In this document: piece after piece, positions 26,066-34,533 of the stretch
How the letters are laid out: each line of letters begins with the position of its first letter
How positions within the stretch are numbered: the first letter of the stretch is position 1
Source: Breoghania sp.
GTDB taxonomy: Bacteria > Pseudomonadota > Alphaproteobacteria > Rhizobiales > Stappiaceae
Length of the DNA stretch: 64,000 bases
Assembly (NCBI RefSeq): GCF_963674635.1
Contig: NZ_OY771475.1
Span: 1,426,001-1,490,000 of the forward strand
Direction of reading: 5' to 3'
Made by a program: the position numbers and the translations under genes
Notes under the pieces: generated by a model
What the model saw: only the letters and a program-made list of their open reading frames with translations
The model's database searches: none
Told to the model about the DNA's origin: nothing

Positions 26066-26644
26066 CTAGCCGAAAGTAATCGGCCCAAAAACCCAGACCG
26101 TCCAGATGCCAATCGCCAGAAAGGGCGCAAAGGCGATGCGACGCCGCAGATGACGCCGCCCCCCGCGCACCCGGCGCATGAGCAGAACGGCAATTGCCGC
26201 AAGCGATCCGAGCAACAGTGCGCCCGGCACTCCCTCAGGCCCGAGCCAGGCCCCGGCAGCCGCAAACAGCTTGATATCGCCGAGCCCCAGCCCCTCACGG
26301 CCGCGAAAACGCCTGTAGATCACGGCCACCGCCAACAGGAGCCCGCCTCCTGCCACCGCGGCTACCGCATGCGTCATTAGAGACGCGGGGTCAAGCAGCC
26401 ACGTCGCGCCAAGCCCTAGCGGGATGAGGCCGAGACTTGCCGTATCTGGCACGATGAAATCATGCGCATCCAGCGCCGCCACCCAGCACAGGAACCCGGC
26501 CAGGACGCCCCCGGCGGCCATGGCGGTGGGCGGATATCCGCCCCTTATCGCCCAACCGAGCGCCGCTATTGCCGCCAGTATCAATACAAACCGCAGGGCA
26601 ATGCGCCAGCGCCGTGCCCTGGCAGCCGCCCCGGAAGCCGCCAT
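26066..26644 (-). CDS. Type IV prepilin peptidase (A24 family), GspO-like, peptidase domain only
   Basis: A 192-residue inner-membrane aspartyl protease with several helices. The two active-site regions are ALDAHDFIVPD and GLGDIKLFAAAGAWLG (GxGD type). The N-terminal N-methyltransferase domain and its zinc-binding cysteines found in full-length PilD/GspO are missing, so the size is like archaeal or CpaA-type peptidases. An in-frame ATG at 26725 would add 27 residues, but these use codons unlike the rest and lack a ribosome site. Its position next to gspG and gspK makes pseudopilin processing the likely job. Confidence 0.82.
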   Translation of the reverse strand: MAASGAAARARRWRIALRFVLILAAIAALGWAIRGGYPPTAMAAGGVLAGFLCWVAALDAHDFIVPDTASLGLIPLGLGATWLLDPASLMTHAVAAVAGGGLLLAVAVIYRRFRGREGLGLGDIKLFAAAGAWLGPEGVPGALLLGSLAAIAVLLMRRVRGGRRHLRRRIAFAPFLAIGIWTVWVFGPITFG

Positions 26645-26763
26645 GACAGCCGCCTTGCCGGTCAAGCCTTGGCGATGTCCTGCCGGTGTGGTCTCTGATA
26701 TGACAGTGCGGCGCTGAATTGCCATGATGGATGCGTCTTGGACCCCTGGGCCTGCCTGAGCTG

Positions 26764-27645
26764 ATGAAACGCCTCAAAACCCTGCTGAAAAGTCTGTTTC
26801 CAGCCTCGAGCCACGGCAGGTCGGCAAAGCGCGGCTTTTCCATCGTGACCGTGCTCTTGAGCCTCACGCTGCTGGCAACCATTCTGGCGGGATTTGCGAG
26901 CGTGGTCCAGAACCGCACTGCGCGCATTGCCCGCGAAGTTCAAAGCGCGCGCGTTCAACGGGCCGCCGAAGCCGGTGTTGCGATCGCCGTTGCGCGGCTT
27001 CTCGGACATGCCGCGATGGACGAGGAGATCGCGGCCCGCAGCCCCGTCAACGGCACACCGTTCACCTGTCGCCTCGACGCCGAGACCGTTCTCGTGATCG
27101 CCATGCAGGACGTGGCCGGGCGAGTGGACCTTAACACCGCTACCGATGGTTTGCTGGGGGCCCTGCTCGCCGAACAGACGGATGCGGACAATGCAAGCCG
27201 GTTGGTGAGAGCGATCCTGGCGCGCCGCCAGACGAACGGCTTCAAACTGGTTGAGGAACTCGCGCAGCTACCGGGCGTGAGCCCGGAGCTCTACGGCACG
27301 TTGCAACCCGACATCACCGTGAGCAGCCGCCTTTCCGCACTTCACCAAGGTTCCGCCCGCCCCGCCTTGCGCACCCGCCTTTCACAGGCGGGCCTGGCAG
27401 CAGAAACGGTCTATTCAGCACAAGCCACCCGGCGCGACTTTGAAATTTCCGTGCTGGCCCGTTCTGCGCGCGGCAGCGGTTATCTCGTTGAAACCACAGC
27501 GCGTATTCGGCCCGGGTCGAATCCCCCACATGACATCTTGAAGTGGAACGGTCGCCTCGTTCGCAACGCCACCGTGCCCCCGGCTTATGCCGACTGGCTG
27601 AATAGTCTTGCGGAACAAGAATCACCGTCCTGTACCAGCTCGTAA
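26764..27645 (+). CDS. gspK: Type II secretion minor pseudopilin GspK
   Basis: About 293 residues, the largest pseudopilin. After a leader ending AKRG the mature part starts FSIVTVLLSLTLLATI; position +5 is Thr rather than Glu, as expected for the tip protein GspK. The VDLNTATDGLLGALL and ARRQTNGFKLVEELAQLPGV segments are the helix-hairpin-helix-like elements of the GspK family. An in-frame start 33 bp upstream exists. It is transcribed toward gspD across a 235-bp gap. Confidence 0.85.
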   Translation: MKRLKTLLKSLFPASSHGRSAKRGFSIVTVLLSLTLLATILAGFASVVQNRTARIAREVQSARVQRAAEAGVAIAVARLLGHAAMDEEIAARSPVNGTPFTCRLDAETVLVIAMQDVAGRVDLNTATDGLLGALLAEQTDADNASRLVRAILARRQTNGFKLVEELAQLPGVSPELYGTLQPDITVSSRLSALHQGSARPALRTRLSQAGLAAETVYSAQATRRDFEISVLARSARGSGYLVETTARIRPGSNPPHDILKWNGRLVRNATVPPAYADWLNSLAEQESPSCTSS

Positions 27646-27880
27646 AAGGCTCGCCAAAGGAAGTGGCTCTGCCTCCTGCCCTGCGGAATCCCACAATGTC
27701 TCGACCTCCCGCTTCCACGTCATTTTGCGCAGATTTTGTCGTTCATCTGAGGGAGCGAGACATTTCTTGTTGATGCCATGTGGATAAGGTCTGTTTGACA
27801 TCGCAGGCCTCCATGAAAAGCCTATCCCTTGCCGGTGCGGACTGCTGTGGTGCAAGACGCGTATGGGGGAGTAATCGGAT

Positions 27881-30127
27881 TTGGAACCAGGCAATCGGAC
27901 AAGGCACAGGCTCTTGCGCGTGCTTGCCGGGTTCATGACCGGGCTCTTGGCGCTGGTCGCGTTGGCCGGTTGTACGGAAACCATGTCCGATCTTGCCGAG
28001 GGTCCCGCCTCGCGTGACATCACGCCCAGCGGCTTTTCCCGATCCCACCTGCCTGGCAACGTCCCCGCACGAAGCGCCGCGCGCGCCTATTCGCCCAAGG
28101 CACAACTCTATCCCGGCACCGCGCAATTCGTCGGCGCCAGCGCGAGCGCGCCTTACACGATCACCGATCAGGACCGGGTTCATCTCAGCCTCGTCAATGC
28201 GAGCATCGAATCCGCGGCCAAGGTGATCGTTTCCGACATTCTCGCCCGCAATTACGTGATCGACCCGCGCGTGAAGGGCACGGTCACGATCCAGACCACG
28301 AACGCCATCGCCAAGAGCGCCATGCTCGACACCTTCGATGCGCTCTTGCGGTTCTCCGGTGCGGCCATCGTCGGGGATGGAGATCTGGTGCGCATCGTGC
28401 CGGCTTCCGACCCGGGTGTGCTGGCGGTCAACAATCCCGCACCGGGAGGCGACCGGACGCGCGGCATCGGCCTTTCGGCCAGAGTGGTGCCGCTGGAATT
28501 TGTCTCCGCGCGGGAGATGCAGCGCCTGCTTCAGCCGATCATCGGCGCCGACAAGATCCTGCACGTGGACGAGCGCCGCAACATCCTGATCCTCGGCGGC
28601 AATCCGCGCGAGATCGCGACCGCCCTTGACGCCATTTCCCTGTTCGACATCGACCAGATGAAGGGCATGTCCTTCGCGCTCCTGCCGGTGAAGAACGCCG
28701 ATCCGGATTCGATTGTCACCGAACTCGATACGATCTTCGCCACCGAGGACGGCGGCGCGCTGAAGGGCGTGGTGCGGTTCGTGCCCAACACGCGGCTCAA
28801 TTCCATTCTCGTGATCTCGTCGCGCCCGCGCTATCTGCAAAAGGCGGAGCAATGGGTGTCGCGGCTGGACCGCATCGCGGGCGGAACGAAGCGTCAGCTT
28901 TTCGTCTATTCCATCCAGAACCGCGCCGCCAACGAGTTGGCGACACTTCTGGCCAATATTCTTGTCGATCCCAAAGCCAAGGCGAACAGAAACGGCGAAA
29001 CGACCAATCCCTCGCGGGTCGGCTCCGCCTTCGAGACGGCCGCTGCCGCGCGGGCCGCAACGCTCAGCGGTACCGGGTCTTCACCGACCACCGGCACTGC
29101 GACCGGTTCCGGCTCAACGGTTGGCCAAGGCCTTGTCAATTCAGCCGCAGCCATGCCTGCCACATTCACGACCTCCGGGCTTTCCGGGTCCGGCGCGCAG
29201 TCGGAAGACGGTATTCGCGTCGTGGCGGACGAGGCCAACAATGCCGTTTTGATCTATGCGACGCCGGATGAATACAACGCCATCCTGAACATGCTGAAGC
29301 GGCTGGATTCCCTGCCAAACCAGGTTCTTCTGGAGGCGACGATTGCCGAGGTGACACTAACGGATGAACTGAAATTCGGTCTTCGGTGGTTCTTTGAAAG
29401 CGGCAACTACAGTTTTTCGCTGAGCGATGCCTCGAACGGCGCGGTCGGTTCGGTCTTTCCCGGTTTCTCGTTCCTATTTTCCGGCGGCAGTGCCGCCGTG
29501 GCGCTCAACGCGCTCAACGCGATCACCGATGTCAACGTCATCTCCTCCCCCAACCTGATGGTGCTGGACAATCGCAAGGCCGTTCTGCGCATCGGCGATC
29601 AGGTGCCCATCGCCACACAACAGGCCGTCGACACAACCAGTATCAATACGGTCGTGAACACCATCGAGCTGAAGGATACCGGCATCATCCTGACCGTCGT
29701 GCCGCGCGTGAATGACAGCGGGCGCGTCATTCTCGATATCGAACAGGAAGTCTCTGACGTGGTGCCAACCACCACCTCCGGCATCGACAGTCCGACGATC
29801 CGCCAGCGCAAGGTCAACACGACGGTGGTGGTCAAGGATGGCGACAGCCTTGCACTTGGCGGCCTGATCCAGCAACGGGATTCGGTCACCAAATCTCAGG
29901 TGCCGGTGCTGGGCGATGTGCCGGTGGTGGGCAACCTCTTCCGCCACAAGCAGGACACCAAGACCCGCACGGAACTCCTTATCCTGATCACGCCCCATGT
30001 GGTGCGCGACTTCCAGGAAGCCAACGACGTGACAGACGAGTTCCGCAAGCAACTTGGCGGTCTGCATGCGCTGGGCAACACACCGCGCAGCAACCTTCAC
30101 GACAAGCTGAACCGGCTGGCGCGCTAG
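27881..30127 (+). CDS. gspD: Type II secretion outer-membrane secretin GspD
   Basis: A 748-residue secretin starting at TTG, supported by GGGGGAG nine bases upstream. The N-terminus is a lipoprotein signal with lipobox LAGC (Cys31), which suggests self-targeting to the outer membrane without a separate pilotin. The N0 domain (about 90-160) precedes N1-N3 domains, with a Ser/Thr/Gly-rich insertion around residues 370-440. The secretin barrel follows, ending with VPVLGDVPVVGNLF and TELLILITPHVV. It forms the outer-membrane gate for folded exoproteins. Confidence 0.93.
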   Translation: MEPGNRTRHRLLRVLAGFMTGLLALVALAGCTETMSDLAEGPASRDITPSGFSRSHLPGNVPARSAARAYSPKAQLYPGTAQFVGASASAPYTITDQDRVHLSLVNASIESAAKVIVSDILARNYVIDPRVKGTVTIQTTNAIAKSAMLDTFDALLRFSGAAIVGDGDLVRIVPASDPGVLAVNNPAPGGDRTRGIGLSARVVPLEFVSAREMQRLLQPIIGADKILHVDERRNILILGGNPREIATALDAISLFDIDQMKGMSFALLPVKNADPDSIVTELDTIFATEDGGALKGVVRFVPNTRLNSILVISSRPRYLQKAEQWVSRLDRIAGGTKRQLFVYSIQNRAANELATLLANILVDPKAKANRNGETTNPSRVGSAFETAAAARAATLSGTGSSPTTGTATGSGSTVGQGLVNSAAAMPATFTTSGLSGSGAQSEDGIRVVADEANNAVLIYATPDEYNAILNMLKRLDSLPNQVLLEATIAEVTLTDELKFGLRWFFESGNYSFSLSDASNGAVGSVFPGFSFLFSGGSAAVALNALNAITDVNVISSPNLMVLDNRKAVLRIGDQVPIATQQAVDTTSINTVVNTIELKDTGIILTVVPRVNDSGRVILDIEQEVSDVVPTTTSGIDSPTIRQRKVNTTVVVKDGDSLALGGLIQQRDSVTKSQVPVLGDVPVVGNLFRHKQDTKTRTELLILITPHVVRDFQEANDVTDEFRKQLGGLHALGNTPRSNLHDKLNRLAR

Positions 30128-30191
30128 CAGCGCCAGACTGCCGCCTTACGGGCACCGGGAGCCGTCGCTCACGTTTTTCGCGTTGCCCCGA

Positions 30192-31094
30192 TCAAAGGGC
30201 GTGCGCGAATTCCGTTGTCGACTGAGCTGCCCTTGCCCAGCGTGCAGTACGCTCAAATGCTCCAAAGGAATAGATGTGAAGCTGGAGCGGTCCGCGCTCA
30301 TGCAGGGATTTCAGGCCCGCTTCAAGATCACTGATAACTCGGTCAGGCCCCGCGCTGTGGAACGAGGGGGGAGTTTGCCGGTTTCCGGCCGATGGCGTGT
30401 CGACGCCGCACCGCAAGGACAGCTTCATCAAACTCGCAGCGTTTGCAGGCCCGGCGATGCCGAGCCGGACCGGCAATTTCGGCTCCAGTGTGCGAAGCCA
30501 GCTCAACCAATGCAGGATGCGTGTGGCATCAAAGCAAAACTGGCTCACCACATAGGGCTCCTTGCCCGAACCGCGCGCCGCCAGCACCTTTTCCGCCAAC
30601 AGAAGAGAACGCTGGCTGTCATCCACAAAGGGATGGCCTTCCGGATAACCGGCAAGACCAACCCGCTCGATGTTCGATCCGGCAAAGGCTGCGCTGGAAA
30701 TCAGGTCAAGACTTGAGGCGAAAGGCCCACGCGCGGCCGAGATATCTCCAGCCACCACGAGACAATTGCGCACCCCTGCCCGCAACTCCGCCTCGCCGAG
30801 CATGTCGGCTAGTTCCTGCTCGCAGGAGAACTTGCGCGCAGCCAGATGCAACACAGGGCTCAGCCCCGCGTCCCTGAGGGCCGCGGCTGAGGCAAGCTGA
30901 TCCTTGTCGGGGACACGGGCAATCGCGCTCAGATAGACGTCTGTGCCAGGCTCCAGGATGCCGCCGACCGTCTGTACCGTGGCCGCGTCGGGCAGTACCG
31001 CCTCTATCGACCAGCCACGCAACCACAAGGGCGTTCTTTCCGGGCCACTAGCATTACTGGCCCTTACGACAGTTTCGGCGCGGATTTCGCTCAC
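30192..31094 (-). CDS. Methylenetetrahydrofolate reductase family protein (divergent MetF-like)
   Basis: A 300-residue TIM-barrel protein of the MTHFR family. Conserved points are SIEAVLP (in place of the MetF SFEFFPP, keeping the Glu), LVVAGD, GLAGYPEGHP, SQFCFD, LGIAGP and HIYSFG, all at MetF-like positions. Overall divergence from canonical MetF suggests a paralogue serving C1 catabolism rather than methionine synthesis, which is inference. A GTG with GGAGG seven bases upstream is chosen as start; a GTG two codons earlier would sit almost on the ribosome site. It stands alone between gspD and rirA. Confidence 0.75.
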   Translation of the reverse strand: MSEIRAETVVRASNASGPERTPLWLRGWSIEAVLPDAATVQTVGGILEPGTDVYLSAIARVPDKDQLASAAALRDAGLSPVLHLAARKFSCEQELADMLGEAELRAGVRNCLVVAGDISAARGPFASSLDLISSAAFAGSNIERVGLAGYPEGHPFVDDSQRSLLLAEKVLAARGSGKEPYVVSQFCFDATRILHWLSWLRTLEPKLPVRLGIAGPANAASLMKLSLRCGVDTPSAGNRQTPPSFHSAGPDRVISDLEAGLKSLHERGPLQLHIYSFGAFERTARWARAAQSTTEFAHAL

Positions 31095-31527
31095 CGGCAC
31101 ACCTCCCCCAAAGCATAGAAAAGCAGGCTCTTACCGACCTTTGGATCCGGCAACAGTCTACCCTTGCGTCAAGTACGGTAAAACCGAAATCGGCCATGCG
31201 GAGCGTGAAAACTCCGTGACCGGCATATGTGCTTTCGAAGATACTTTGGGAAAAAGGGACGCTGCCACTGACGATCATCGGAAGAAATGGGAGAAAGACC
31301 GAACAGGACAGGCAGCGACAGCGCCCAGGGACATATCTACATATCTTGAGTTTTTTCGTCAAGTTTAAATTCGCACACCCGCCGGAAAAACGATTTCCAC
31401 TTACTATTCATGCCCTTAAGGGGCCATTCTTGAGCAGCCGAGACCGACGATCGGATACAAAAAAGGCCGACTTCAAAAAGCCGGCCTTCGCATCTCTCTC
31501 GCTGGGTTTCACGCCCTGTCGCCGCGA
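31095..31527. promoter_or_regulatory. Intergenic region with an iron-box-like TGA-N9-TCA site
   Basis: No gene is visible in this 433-bp gap, which is AT-richer than its surroundings near 31330-31470. At 31346-31362 the sequence TTGA-GTTTTTTC-GTCAA contains TGA-N9-TCA, the core of the iron-responsive operator recognised by RirA. It is about 255 bp upstream of the reductase start. The rirA terminator occupies the other end. No riboswitch fold was recognised. Confidence 0.35.
31459..31488 (-). terminator. Rho-independent terminator of rirA
   Basis: Read on the minus strand, AAGGCCGGC and GTCGGCCTT pair with a T/G-rich loop and are followed directly by a run of Ts. It lies 40 bp downstream of the rirA stop. 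Confidence 0.8.
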
Positions 31528-32001
31528 TTAGGGCAGCTCCGCCACTTCCATCATCGGATGGGTCGCCACTTCCAGGCTCAGCAGCGAGCGCAGGTTCTGG
31601 CGGTTGCGGGCAATATCGTCGATCGTGTAGCGATCCAGCACATCGAAGAACGCGGCCAGCGCTTCATAGAGCACACGGTTGAATTCGCATGAGGAGATCA
31701 GCGGGCAATCCCGCTTGCCCGGATCGAAACAGTCGGAAAGATGGAAATTCTCTTCCGCCGCCCGGATCACCGCCCCCAGAGACATCTCATCCGCCGGCTG
31801 GGCGAGCATGATTCCCCCGTTGCGACCGCGCAAAGTCTTGATGAATCCGTTGTCGACGAGGATCTTCATCACCTTGAAAAGGTGGGTTTCCGAAATCCCG
31901 TAAGTTGCGGCGATTTCAGGCACCTTGCTCGGCTTGTCAGGGTTCGCCGCGCAATAGAGCAGCGTGCGCACCGCATAGTTTGCCTGAAGCGTCAGTCGCA
32001 T
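31528..32001 (-). CDS. rirA: Rrf2-family iron-sulfur regulator, RirA-like
   Basis: A 157-residue Rrf2 regulator. The winged helix covers residues 1-65 (MRLTLQANYAVRTLLYCAAN at the start, RGRNGGIMLAQPA in the wing). Three cysteines, C91, C99 and C105 (DCFDPGKRDCPLISSC), have exactly the spacing and positions of rhizobial RirA, which holds an Fe-S cluster and represses iron uptake when iron is sufficient. NsrR and IscR differ in cysteine spacing. A MetF-like gene lies downstream on the same strand, but a terminator separates them. Confidence 0.75.
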   Translation of the reverse strand: MRLTLQANYAVRTLLYCAANPDKPSKVPEIAATYGISETHLFKVMKILVDNGFIKTLRGRNGGIMLAQPADEMSLGAVIRAAEENFHLSDCFDPGKRDCPLISSCEFNRVLYEALAAFFDVLDRYTIDDIARNRQNLRSLLSLEVATHPMMEVAELP

Positions 32002-32291
32002 TGTGGCTCCCTACCGAACCGGTATCCGGCTCACTTTACCTTCTTCGGTCTTCCCATCTTTTCAATAAGCGATCCCAGCGGGATTTTCAATGGAGCGGGC
32101 AAGATCGCAACACGCAGCCTGGAACCATTCTGGCTTCTTTTCCGTATTAGTAAGACCTGATAGAGGTTTTCCAATAAGAATGGTGGCGTGGGCAGGACGG
32201 GCACCTACTGGCAGAATCGACGATCGCGTGGCGACATGTCGTCGCCCGATTTTCTGCCTTTGCCTGCGGTTGTGACGCGCTGGGGAATGAG

Positions 32292-34274
32292 TTGAGCGTA
32301 TCCGATATGGCGCTTCGGCACCAAGATCACTGCGGAAAGGAACAGGTTCGCCAGGTCACGGCGCGGGTCAGCCGTGCCGTATTGATCGCGAGCCTGACGC
32401 TCGCCCTTCAGACGCCGTACATCCCGTCCGCCTCCGCCTTCGAACTGTTCGGCATGAAGTTTTTCGAATCGGACGCAGACGAAACCGCAGACGTTCCCGA
32501 TCCCCTGCCCTATGAAGCCACCCTCACGCTCACTGGCGGCAACGAGGATCTGAAGGACCTGCTGGCGGGCCACTCCACCCTCGTTTCAAAACAGGAAACA
32601 CCGCCCTCGGGCGAGCCGGGCCTGATTTCGCGCGCCCTTTCCGATCAGGAGCAACTGCTTGCGCGCCTATACAGCGCCGCGCGTTACGGCGGCACGGTCG
32701 AAATAGCGATTGCCGGGCGGCCCTTGTCGCAGGTCCTTGATACGGGAACCTTCCCGCACCGCGACGGAATGCCGGTTCCCGTGACCATTCGCGTGTCGGC
32801 GGGACCGCCGTTCACCTTCGACCAGACGCGCATCGTCGCGTCCGGCGACGCGCAATTGCCGCAGCTGGACGCGGTGACCTTTGGCCTTATCAAGGGCGCA
32901 CCGGCAAGCTCGGACACGATCCTCGATGCTGAGGGCGCCATCGTCGACACCCTGAAGCGGCTCGGCCATCCCTTTGCCTCTGTAACGGGCCGCGACATCG
33001 TTGCCGACCACGCCAACAGTACGGTCGACGTCACGCTCAACGTCTCGGCTGGCATGGAAGCCGTGTTCGGCACGGTCAGCGTATCGGGCACACGCAAGAC
33101 CGACCCCAATTTCGTCATCCAGCAGGCAAACATTCCCGTAGGATCGCGCTATACGCCAGAGACACTGCGCAAGGCGGAAAAGAACCTGCGTGACCTCGGG
33201 ATATTCTCAAGTGTGCGGATCGTCGAAGCCGAACGCGTGGACGGCGATGGCCATCTGCCGCTGACCATCGAGGTGAGCGAACGCAAGCGCTCGGTCATTG
33301 GGGGTGGTGCGACATGGTCGAGCACGGAGGGTGTCGGTCTTGAAGCCTATTGGCGCCATCGCAACCTGTTTGGCCGCGCCGAGCAGCTTTCCATCGAGGC
33401 CTCTGTCGGTCGCCTGACCAATGGCGGGCTCGATGAACTTGAATACAACACAGCGGTCACCTTCACCAAGCCCGGCGCCTTCGGACCCGCCACGAGCTTC
33501 TCCGCCACACTTGGCGCGCGGCAGGAGAACCCGGAGACCTACCAGTCCCGTGCGGTCTATGGAAAGCTCCAGGGCAGCAAGGACCTGAGCGAGACATTGA
33601 AAGTTTCTCTCGGTAGCGAAATGTCATTCGCCCGCGAGGAAGATGCGCTGGGCACGGGCAATTATGCGCTGTTCGGCATCTTCGGTCAGGTGAGCTGGGA
33701 TACGCGCGACAATATCCTGGATCCGACAAAGGGCTTCCGCATCACCGGCAAGTTCGAACCCGCCTATGACATCGAGACCGGCGGGATCATGACCTTCGTC
33801 AAGGCAGATGCTGCGGCCTATCGGGCGGTGGACGAGGCCAAGCGCCTTGTGCTCGCAGGACGCGTTGGGGCGGGCAGCATCGTGGGGGCGTCGCTGAGCG
33901 ATATCCAGCCAAGCCGGCGCTATTATGTGGGCGGCGGCGGATCGGTGCGGGGCTATGCCTATCGCAATGTGGGACCGCGCGTGAACACGGCGAACGGTGT
34001 GGAGGTCATCGGAGGCTTGAGTTATGTGGAGGCTTCCGCCGAAGCGCGCATCAAGGTCACCGATACCATCGGCGTCGTACCCTTCATCGATGTGGGCGCG
34101 GCCTATGCAGACGAGATCCCAGACTTTTCCGAGCCTCTTAAGATCGGCACCGGACTGGGACTGCGTTACTATACCCCCATCGGCCCGTTGCGCTTTGACG
34201 TGGCCGTCCCGCTCGATCCGGGACCGGACGACCCGAGCTTCGCTCTCTATCTGGGCCTCAGCCAGGCGTTCTGA
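32292..34274 (+). CDS. tamA: TamA, outer-membrane BamA/Omp85-family assembly protein
   Basis: A 660-residue Omp85 protein. A signal peptide (about 25-55, ending SASA) is followed by POTRA domains up to about residue 335, including FGTVSVSGTRKTDPNFV and YTPETLRKAEKNLRDLGIFSS (first 20 residues shown: YTPETLRKAEKNLRDLGIFS), and a C-terminal beta barrel with YYVGGGGSVRGYAYRNVGP, the VRGF/Y-type substrate motif, and LRYYTPIGPLRFDVAVPL near the end. With TamB downstream, it forms the translocation and assembly module linking inner and outer membranes. The TTG start has GGGGA at suitable spacing; an ATG 15 bp later is the alternative. Confidence 0.9.
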   Translation: MSVSDMALRHQDHCGKEQVRQVTARVSRAVLIASLTLALQTPYIPSASAFELFGMKFFESDADETADVPDPLPYEATLTLTGGNEDLKDLLAGHSTLVSKQETPPSGEPGLISRALSDQEQLLARLYSAARYGGTVEIAIAGRPLSQVLDTGTFPHRDGMPVPVTIRVSAGPPFTFDQTRIVASGDAQLPQLDAVTFGLIKGAPASSDTILDAEGAIVDTLKRLGHPFASVTGRDIVADHANSTVDVTLNVSAGMEAVFGTVSVSGTRKTDPNFVIQQANIPVGSRYTPETLRKAEKNLRDLGIFSSVRIVEAERVDGDGHLPLTIEVSERKRSVIGGGATWSSTEGVGLEAYWRHRNLFGRAEQLSIEASVGRLTNGGLDELEYNTAVTFTKPGAFGPATSFSATLGARQENPETYQSRAVYGKLQGSKDLSETLKVSLGSEMSFAREEDALGTGNYALFGIFGQVSWDTRDNILDPTKGFRITGKFEPAYDIETGGIMTFVKADAAAYRAVDEAKRLVLAGRVGAGSIVGASLSDIQPSRRYYVGGGGSVRGYAYRNVGPRVNTANGVEVIGGLSYVEASAEARIKVTDTIGVVPFIDVGAAYADEIPDFSEPLKIGTGLGLRYYTPIGPLRFDVAVPLDPGPDDPSFALYLGLSQAF

Positions 34275-34533
34275 GCACACGGGGGCCCTGCATCGGCTGA
34301 CGGTTCGTCTCCCCCTACGCGTTTTCCTGAATATCCATCATCCGTCCGTTCTGGACTTCGCCGCTTTTCCTCCTTGTTATGAGGGTATGCAGGCAAGATA
34401 ACGGATCGAACTATTAGAGGAGCCGGCCGCCCTTGGTGTTTGCGTTGGCGGCCAGATCGACAAACGCCCCTGTGCCGCGCCGCGACGATTAAGCTGTTAA
34501 GCTTGCAGAGCGATTCATTGGCGGAAGGACACC

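Noticed and set aside
27646..27880. A sigma70-like promoter (TTGACA at 27795) before gspD.
   Set aside because: No acceptable -10 box lies 16-18 bp downstream, so the match may be chance.
31095..31460. A methionine- or folate-linked riboswitch before the MetF-like gene.
   Set aside because: I could not find the conserved core of a SAM-II or THF riboswitch; only short stems without conserved loops are seen.
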